From SVFI01 sp045535935 (GTDB lineage: Bacteria > Bacillota > Clostridia > Lachnospirales > Lachnospiraceae): a stretch of 64,000 bases of DNA. Below the pieces are notes generated by a model. It was given only the letters and a program-made list of their open reading frames with translations, had not been told where the DNA came from and made no database searches. Numbering within the stretch: the first letter of the stretch is position 1; the number at the start of each line of letters is the position of its first letter. Positions 61,159-64,000 of the stretch are shown piece after piece. A program made the translations under genes and the position numbers. The DNA lies in assembly GCA_045535935.1 (NCBI GenBank), contig JAZSMO010000020.1:15633-79632 (forward strand). The letters are read 5' to 3'.

Positions 61159-61848
61159 ATGAAACATGGTAAAAAATACAGCGAAGCTGCAAAAGCCTTC
61201 GACCGTACACAGCAGTACGATCCGGCAGAAGCTATCGCTTTGGCAAAAAAAGCAGCAGTTGCAAAATTTGATGAAACAATCGAAGCTCATATCCGTACAG
61301 GATGTGACGGACGTCACGCAGATCAGCAGATCCGTGGTGCTGTAGTTCTTCCGAACGGAACAGGTAGAACTGTTCGCGTTTTGGTATTCGCTAAAAATGA
61401 TAAATTAGCAGAAGCAGAAGCAGCAGGCGCAGATCATGTTGGTGGAGAAGAGCTCATTCCGAAGATTCAGAACGACGGATGGCTTGATTTCGACGTAGTA
61501 GTTGCTACACCTGATATGATGGGTGTTGTTGGTCGTCTCGGTAAAGTATTGGGACCGAAAGGTTTAATGCCGAACCCGAAAGCCGGTACAGTAACAATGG
61601 ATGTTACAAAAGCGGTTAACGATATCAAAGCCGGTAAGATCGAGTACAGATTGGATAAGAACAACATTATCCATGTTCCGATCGGAAAAGCTTCTTTCTC
61701 AGAAGAAAAATTACAGGAAAACTTCAATGCTCTTATGGAAGCAATCGTAAAAGCAAAACCAAGCACATTGAAAGGACAGTATTTAAGAAGTGTTACTCTT
61801 GCTCCTACAATGGGTCCTGGTGTGAAGGTTAACACTGTAAAAATCTAA
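61159..61848 (+). CDS. rplA: 50S ribosomal protein L1
   Basis: A 229-residue protein of standard length, starting MKHGKKYSEAAKAFDRTQQY, with GPKGLMPNPKAGTVTMDV, the L1 signature. It binds the L1 stalk of 23S rRNA and is usually the translational repressor of its own operon. Ribosome site TAGGAGG. A terminator follows at 61869, separating it from the capA-like gene. Confidence 0.95.
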   Translation: MKHGKKYSEAAKAFDRTQQYDPAEAIALAKKAAVAKFDETIEAHIRTGCDGRHADQQIRGAVVLPNGTGRTVRVLVFAKNDKLAEAEAAGADHVGGEELIPKIQNDGWLDFDVVVATPDMMGVVGRLGKVLGPKGLMPNPKAGTVTMDVTKAVNDIKAGKIEYRLDKNNIIHVPIGKASFSEEKLQENFNALMEAIVKAKPSTLKGQYLRSVTLAPTMGPGVKVNTVKI

Positions 61849-61868
61849 TTTAAAGTAAGATTTCAGAT

Positions 61869-61902
61869 GAGTGGTTGACATTGTCAATCACTCGTTTTTT
61901 TT
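61869..61902 (+). terminator. Terminator after rplA
   Basis: An 11-base stem (61869-61879 and 61883-61893) with one wobble pair, 3-base loop, T run 61895-61902. Confidence 0.85.
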
Positions 61903-61909
61903 GTATACT
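61881..61909 (+). promoter_or_regulatory. Promoter of the capA-like gene overlapping the rplA terminator
   Basis: TTGTCA (61881-61886), 17 bases, TATACT (61904-61909). The -35 lies in the hairpin, the spacer in its T run. Confidence 0.5.
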
Positions 61910-61957
61910 TTAAATGGAGTTTGAATAGAAAGATTACGGACAACAAAGAGGATAACT

Positions 61958-63181
61958 ATGAAAAAGACATATAAAAAGAAATTGCTCTATTTTTTGGTGA
62001 CACTTGCGGTAACGTTGCTGATCGGAACCGCAGTGCTGCTGATTTATTCCAAAGCGCCGGGGCCTTCTGTGGAAGTTGCTTCCGAGGATGCAGTGGTTGT
62101 GACAGAAGAAATCATTACCGATGTTGTTTCGCCGAAGGAAGAGCAGGCGCAGGACGAGGGACAGGAAGAGAAGCAGCAAGAACCGCAAGAGCCGCAAGAA
62201 CCGCAAGAGCCGCAAGAACCGGGAAGTGTCACATTGGCTTTCGGAGGAGATGTCTGCTTTCATGACGAATATGCCAATATGTTCGCGCTTTCTTCGAGGG
62301 GAGGGGCGATTGCTTCCTGCATTTCACAGGAGCTTCTTTCCGAAATGAATAGTGCAGATATCTGTATGATAAACAATGAATTTCCGTATTCCGACAGAGG
62401 GACACCGCTTCCGGAGAAGGCGTTTACCTTCCGGAGCAGGCCAGAAAATGTGGAGCTGCTCCATGAGATGGGGGTGGATATTGTTTCGCTTGCAAACAAC
62501 CATGCATATGACCATGGTGAGATTGCACTTCTCGACACATTGGATATACTTCAAAATGCAAATGTGAAATATGTCGGAGCCGGAAGAAATTTGGCAGAGG
62601 CGTCGGAGCCGGGCATGTTTGAAGTCGGCGGTGTCAAAATTGCAATCCTGTCAGCAACGCAGATAGAGAGGCTTGACACGCCGGACACCAGAGGGGCGAC
62701 AGAAAACAGTGCAGGTGTTTTGCGCTGTTTTAATCAGACCGAGCTGGATTACTTTTTGAAACTGGTCGAAAAGACAAAAAAAGAATGTGATGTTTTGATC
62801 GTATACATTCATTGGGGCACGGAAAATACCGATGAGCTGGATTGGGCGCAGCCTTATCAGGCGGATTTGATCACAAAGGCGGGAGCAGATCTGATTGTGG
62901 GAGCACATCCGCATTGTCTGCAGGGGCTCGACAGTGTGAATGGTGTTCCGGTTATTTACAGCCTGGGGAATTATTGGTTTAATTCCAAGGCCATGGACAC
63001 AGCACTTTTGAGGGTCGTAGTAAACAAGGAGGGATTGGAAACTGTGCAGATAATCCCGGCCAGACAGCAGGATTGTTCTACCTCCATGCTTCATGATGCG
63101 GAGAAGCAGAGAGTGATTACTTATCTGCAGACGCTTTCGCCGAATGTGACGCTGGATGCGGATGGATTTGTGACTTGGTAG
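61958..63181 (+). CDS. CapA-type (poly-gamma-glutamate synthesis protein) metallophosphatase-fold protein, membrane anchored
   Basis: A 407-residue protein. Residues 9-29 are a membrane anchor. Residues 50-88 are a Glu/Gln/Pro-rich linker with five QEP units. Residues 90-400 match CapA: TLAFGGDVCFHDEYANMF, NNEFPYSDRGTPL, DIVSLANNHAYDHGEIALLD, VYIHWGTENTDELDW, GADLIVGAHPHCLQGLDSVN and VIYSLGNYWFN. Metal ligands D, N, H of the family are present. CapA homologues take part in poly-gamma-glutamate or other polymer export or hydrolysis. It has its own promoter and stands between rplA and rplJ. Confidence 0.85.
   Translation: MKKTYKKKLLYFLVTLAVTLLIGTAVLLIYSKAPGPSVEVASEDAVVVTEEIITDVVSPKEEQAQDEGQEEKQQEPQEPQEPQEPQEPGSVTLAFGGDVCFHDEYANMFALSSRGGAIASCISQELLSEMNSADICMINNEFPYSDRGTPLPEKAFTFRSRPENVELLHEMGVDIVSLANNHAYDHGEIALLDTLDILQNANVKYVGAGRNLAEASEPGMFEVGGVKIAILSATQIERLDTPDTRGATENSAGVLRCFNQTELDYFLKLVEKTKKECDVLIVYIHWGTENTDELDWAQPYQADLITKAGADLIVGAHPHCLQGLDSVNGVPVIYSLGNYWFNSKAMDTALLRVVVNKEGLETVQIIPARQQDCSTSMLHDAEKQRVITYLQTLSPNVTLDADGFVTW
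62177..62221 (+). repeat. Five 9-base units encoding QEP in the capA-like gene
   Basis: CAAGAACCG and CAAGAGCCG alternate five times at 62177-62221. Third-base differences alternate, so it is not a perfect repeat. Confidence 0.85.
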
Positions 63182-63220
63182 AATGTACAGAAAAAGTGTA
63201 AAAAAACTGTGTAATTATGC

Positions 63221-63249
63221 TTGACACGGAATATTTGTTGTGATAATCT
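63221..63249 (+). promoter_or_regulatory. Promoter of the L10 operon
   Basis: TTGACA (63221-63226) with GATAAT at 63242 (15-base spacer) or TAATCT at 63244 (17-base spacer). The -35 is perfect; the -10 choice is uncertain. Confidence 0.5.
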
Positions 63250-63254
63250 AAACA

Positions 63255-63373
63255 AGGTCGTTTGGACCAATGCCGAAGACAGTAGGTGCTCTTGTGAGCG
63301 TAAGTGTATCGCCTACCGAGGAGAGATGAGTTTAGTGTATTCTTATGCCTCCCGTTTTCGGGAGGCTTTTTTT
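63255..63373 (+). ncRNA. L10 leader (rplJ attenuator)
   Basis: Starts after the promoter; the last part is a terminator hairpin, GCCTCCCG (63347-63354) with CGGGAGGC (63359-63366), TTTT loop and seven T. In Firmicutes the L10 or L10-L12 complex binds this leader to shut down rplJ-rplL. Upstream part carries further possible stems. Confidence 0.75.
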
Positions 63374-63422
63374 ATAAAAGCTATACTCCTTTCGGCACCA
63401 AAATCTATAAGGAGGTAATGAA

Positions 63423-64000
63423 ATGGCAAAAGTTGAATTAAAACAGCCTATCGTAGAAGAGATTTCTAATTACATCAAAGATGCTCAGTCAGTTGTGCTT
63501 GTTGACTACCGCGGACTTACTGTGGAACAGGATACAAGACTTCGTAAGCTCTGTCGTGAAAACGATGTTGTTTACAAAGTATACAAAAACACAATGATGA
63601 ACTTTGCGTTCAAGGGAACAGACTTTGAAGCACTTGCACCATATCTTGAGGGACCGAGTGCAGTAGCAATCTCATCTTCAGATGCAACAGCACCGGCCCG
63701 TGTAATGGGTAAATTTGCAAAAGAAGCAAAAGCACTCGAAATCAAAGGTGGTGTAGTTGAAGGTATCGCTTATGATGCAGCAGGCATCGCAAGCATTGCA
63801 GACATTCCAAGCAGAGAAGAATTACTTTCCAAATTACTTGGAAGCATGCAGTCACCTATCGCTAACTTTGCTCGCGTCATGAAACAGCTTGCAGAAAAAG
63901 GCGGTGCAGGTGAAGCAGTAGCAGAAGCTGCTCCGGCAGAACAAGCTCCTGCAGCAGAGGAAGCTCCTGCAGTAGAAGAAGCTCCTGCAGCTGAAGAAGC
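63423..64000 (+). CDS. rplJ: 50S ribosomal protein L10 (cut by window edge)
   Basis: ATG 63423 after TAAGGAGG; 192 codons are visible, the end lies outside. The start MAKVELKQPIVEEISNYIKD and YRGLTVEQDTRLRKLC are typical L10. After about residue 160 an Ala/Glu/Pro-rich tail (VAEAAPAEQAPAAEEAPAV) begins, which extends beyond the standard 165-175-residue form. L10 holds L7/L12 dimers on the ribosome stalk. Confidence 0.95.
   Translation, partial: MAKVELKQPIVEEISNYIKDAQSVVLVDYRGLTVEQDTRLRKLCRENDVVYKVYKNTMMNFAFKGTDFEALAPYLEGPSAVAISSSDATAPARVMGKFAKEAKALEIKGGVVEGIAYDAAGIASIADIPSREELLSKLLGSMQSPIANFARVMKQLAEKGGAGEAVAEAAPAEQAPAAEEAPAVEEAPAAEE

Overview
The window looks like the chromosome of a motile, Gram-positive, anaerobic member of the Lachnospiraceae (Roseburia / Agathobacter / Lachnospira type). 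This rests on moderate GC, strong AGGAGG-type ribosome sites, the late flagellar gene order flgM-flgN-flgK-flgK-flgL-fliW-csrA-flaG-fliD-fliS-hag-hag, a class B sortase with a TPKTG substrate, and a FliW/CsrA pair. I cannot name the species from sequence alone.

Layout. 1-3.7 kb: a partial secreted protein, a radical SAM/SPASM protein, a Cys-motif membrane protein and a YfcE-like phosphoesterase. 3.8-6.3 kb (minus): a ferredoxin and an FrhB-like protein that look like a split two-domain protein, plus UDP-glucose dehydrogenase. 6.5-10.1 kb: GT2, a small Rossmann protein, a pyruvyltransferase-family protein and a DUF1919 protein. 10.2-11.8 kb: a membrane-anchored protein and an abundant-looking secreted protein behind a sigma-28-like promoter. 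12-21.7 kb: a long glycan operon (CDP-glycerol transferase-like, LicD, TagD, GT2, LicC-like nucleotidyltransferase, GT4, WbsX, aminotransferase), also behind a sigma-28-like promoter. 21.8-23.3 kb: an Rpn-like protein and a PAP2 phosphatase. 23.5-35.4 kb: the late flagellar regulon ending in two short, nearly identical flagellins. 35.5-50.8 kb: a second glycan region with CgeB-like, GT2-TPR (three paralogues), DUF4422 and GT2 transferases, UDP-galactopyranose mutase, a CMP-sugar synthetase fused to a HAD domain and a FliD-like protein; an acyl-CoA carboxylase beta subunit sits inside it. 51.1-59.6 kb: a 2530-residue cell-wall adhesin and its sortase B. 59.6-64 kb: rpmG-secE-nusG-rplK-rplA, a capA-like gene, the L10 leader and partial rplJ.

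How it fits together. The flagellar genes make the hook-filament junction, cap and filament. FlgM, FliW and CsrA, together with GGA-loop hairpins in both flagellin leaders, predict tight control of flagellin synthesis. The flanking glycosyltransferases probably build and attach a flagellin or surface glycan, possibly containing a nonulosonic acid (CMP-sugar synthetase), galactofuranose (Glf), pyruvate and a phospho-alcohol (TagD/LicD/CDP-glycerol transferase-like). These glycan assignments come from protein families and gene context. Several sigma-28-like promoters suggest that part of this surface chemistry is switched on with motility. No tRNA, rRNA, CRISPR array or intact insertion sequence was recognised.
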